Position numbers and translations under genes: made by a program. From Paractinoplanes ovalisporus (GTDB taxonomy: Bacteria; Actinomycetota; Actinomycetes; Mycobacteriales; Micromonosporaceae), in contig NZ_JAENHP010000027.1 in NCBI RefSeq assembly GCF_016834655.1, positions 62,001-126,000 of the forward strand: a DNA stretch of 64,000 nucleotides. The letters are read 5' to 3'. Under the pieces are notes generated by a model. That model searched no databases, was not told the DNA's origin, and saw nothing but the letters and a program-made list of their open reading frames with translations. Positions 62,632-64,000 of this stretch are shown here, one piece after another (position 1 is the first letter of the stretch; every line of letters begins with the position of its first letter).

Positions 62632-63045
62632 ATGGAGCGGGGTGAAGTGTGGCTGGCCGATGTGAACGGGCTGGAACCCGTAGTGGTGGTCGGCGCCGGG
62701 GACGGCGACGAGTTCCGCGCTATGTATGTGGTTCCGGCGGCCACTGCCGAACAACGGCGCGGCTTTGATTTTCTCGACCCGGCCGAGCTGATCATCCGTG
62801 ACGCTGACGGCCCGGCCGCGTCGAGCGGGGGCTCAGGGAGGATCACGGGGATCGAGGTTCCGCTCGGGGCGGATGAAGGCCTTGATCCGGCCGGCGTGGT
62901 GCGGCTGGCGCTTCCCCGTGAGGGGCACGTTTTCTGCACCTGGCAGGTCACGTTGCGGCCCGAAGATCTCGTCGAGCGACTGGGCCGGTTGTCCGCCGAG
63001 AAGCTGCGGATGCTCGACGCCGCGCTCCGGCTGAGCGGCACCTGA
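62632..63045 (+). CDS. MazF/PemK-like protein with long C-terminus
   Basis: The product has 137 residues from ATG 62632. The N-terminus MERGEVWLADVNGLEPVVVVG, then MYVVPAATAEQR and ITGIEVPLG resembles MazF-fold proteins, but the key RNase residues are poorly kept and a C-terminal helix (SAEKLRMLDAALRL) is added. No antitoxin-like gene is beside it. It may be a non-toxic relative. The repeat at 63117-63184 follows its stop. Confidence 0.7.
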   Translation: MERGEVWLADVNGLEPVVVVGAGDGDEFRAMYVVPAATAEQRRGFDFLDPAELIIRDADGPAASSGGSGRITGIEVPLGADEGLDPAGVVRLALPREGHVFCTWQVTLRPEDLVERLGRLSAEKLRMLDAALRLSGT

Positions 63046-63116
63046 GCCGGCGGGCAGCGAGGTCGAGGCAGCGACCGATGGCGGGCGCGAAACGGCGCGG
63101 GGCCCGGGAGAACGCG

Positions 63117-63184
63117 GGCGCGAGACGGCGCGGTGCGCGAGACGGCGGGGTGCGCGAGACGGCGCGGTGCGCGAGACGGCGCGG
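63117..63184. repeat. Four tandem 17-bp repeats
   Basis: A unit of about TGCGCGAGACGGCGCGG repeats four times (63117-63184), with looser copies from 63085. It is the gap between the MazF-like and methyltransferase genes, which converge. Confidence 0.9.
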
Positions 63185-63194
63185 AGCGGCCCGG

Positions 63195-63983
63195 CTACGA
63201 GACGGGCGTCGTCATGGAGGCGACCGTCAGGTTGACGCGGGTGGTCAGGGTCATGGGCCACTCGTGGGAAGTGGATACGGCGGCTGTGGCCTCGGGGCGC
63301 TGCGATTCGGGGATCGACTCGATGACCTGGCTTCCCATGTGGGAACCGATCCAGCGCACCAGCTGGGTGGCGTCGGTGAAAGTGCTTTCGACGGATACCT
63401 CGGTGGTCTCGGTGTGGGCGAAACCGGCCGCCGTGGTGGCCTCGCGCAACGTCTCGGGCGAGTTGAACATGGCGTGCAGGGACGGGCGTTCCGGCGGGGC
63501 CGGGGCGAAGCTGCTCAGCAGGCGCAACGTTGCGGGGTAGCGCGGGTCGTGGGCCGCGAACGAGCTGAACGCCAGGCGGCCGCCGGGGCGCAGCAGGGCT
63601 CGGTGGTTCCGCAAGGCGGCCGGTGGGTCGGGCAGGAAGAACAGGACCAGGGCGGCGGTGACGAGGTCGAAGGACGCGGTGGGGAAGTCGGGTGCCTGCG
63701 CATCTCCCCATTGGACGGTCACCTGGGGCAGGCCGGCGGTGGCGGCCGCGGTTCGGGAGACCATGCCGGGGGCGAAGTCGATTCCGGTCACGTGGCCGGT
63801 GGGGCCGACCGCTTCGGCCGACGCCAGCAACGCGGCGCCGCGGCCGCAGCCGGCGTCGAGGACGTGTTCGCCGGGCTTCGGTGCGGCCGCGGCGATCAGG
63901 GCGGCGGCCAGCGGGGTGAAGAAGTCGACGCCCACGCTGTCGTAGCGGGAGGCGACCCGGTCGAAGATGTCGGCGACGCTCAT
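63195..63983 (-). CDS. Class I SAM-dependent methyltransferase
   Basis: This 262-residue protein has the SAM site HVLDAGCGRGAALL (motif I, near residue 43), the acidic HVTGIDFAPGM (motif II region), VQWGDAQAPDFPTASFDLVTAALVLFFL (motif IV area) and LLRPGGRLAFSSF. This is the UbiE/COQ5-like group that methylates small molecules. The substrate is unknown. It begins near the right edge, so its promoter and upstream neighbour are outside the window. Confidence 0.93.
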   Translation of the reverse strand: MSVADIFDRVASRYDSVGVDFFTPLAAALIAAAAPKPGEHVLDAGCGRGAALLASAEAVGPTGHVTGIDFAPGMVSRTAAATAGLPQVTVQWGDAQAPDFPTASFDLVTAALVLFFLPDPPAALRNHRALLRPGGRLAFSSFAAHDPRYPATLRLLSSFAPAPPERPSLHAMFNSPETLREATTAAGFAHTETTEVSVESTFTDATQLVRWIGSHMGSQVIESIPESQRPEATAAVSTSHEWPMTLTTRVNLTVASMTTPVS

Positions 63984-64000
63984 CGGCTCAGCATGTCAGC

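Overview
The window is 64 kb of very GC-rich actinomycete DNA. Many genes start with GTG or TTG, neighbours often overlap by ATGA or GTGA, and several families are typical of the group: a DUF5990 protein, an SNF2/SWIM pair, an MmyB-type regulator, a Ddn-like F420-dependent protein and single STAS proteins. A member of the Micromonosporaceae (Actinoplanes or a relative) is my best guess. This is inferred from gene content only. I see no rRNA, tRNA, CRISPR array, insertion sequence or prophage. About 58 protein genes are supported.

Layout. 1-3.5 kb: a membrane metallophosphoesterase (cut by the left edge), a P-loop small-molecule kinase, a short ScyD-like secreted propeller and two small unknown genes. 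3.6-15.8 kb: a surface-glycan locus with a polysaccharide deacetylase, a GH26-like lipoprotein, a parallel beta-helix protein, a large polytopic membrane protein, three family 2 glycosyltransferases, a sulfotransferase and a five-bladed-propeller glycosidase-like protein. 16-25 kb: a lone receiver protein, an M20 peptidase, TetR and GntR regulators, an agmatinase-family enzyme with a palindromic operator, a soluble Ser/Thr kinase, a double universal stress protein co-transcribed with an APC permease, and a STAS protein. 24.3-31 kb: an esterase/ATP-grasp pair and the DUF5990-SNF2-SWIM operon. 31-38.5 kb: a secreted Arg-Asp-repeat protein, a zinc-ribbon SDR without the usual Tyr, and regulator-target pairs (MmyB/hydrolase, LysR/EamA). 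38.5-45 kb: an MMPL transporter with an enormous disordered tail, and an anchored protein. 45-58 kb: FKBP, STAS, phosphoglucomutase, a GGDEF-EAL protein, 6-phosphogluconate dehydrogenase, a MazF-like protein, an ANTAR-PAS-PP2C phosphatase, a LacI-like/GGDEF chimera, a ricin-B lectin and an acyltransferase. 58-64 kb: an erythromycin-esterase-family protein, a 600-bp repeat field holding a 14-codon fossil of an NB-ARC regulator, an ArsR/SRPBCC pair, a Ddn-like protein, a second MazF-like protein and a methyltransferase.

The strongest unusual theme is short-period, low-complexity repeats. They occur between genes (at about 1.0, 26.4, 31.9, 60, 61.7 and 63.1 kb) and inside genes. Two otherwise conserved enzymes (the SNF2 ATPase and the erythromycin-esterase homologue) carry repeat-encoded Ser/Pro/Ala-rich loops exactly where relatives have a short turn. 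These inserts are pyrimidine-rich on the coding strand. Other highlights are the GH26 homologue with Asp at the acid/base position, the giant MMPL tail, the LacI-like/GGDEF fusion with an intact inhibitory site, and the NB-ARC fossil in the repeat field.
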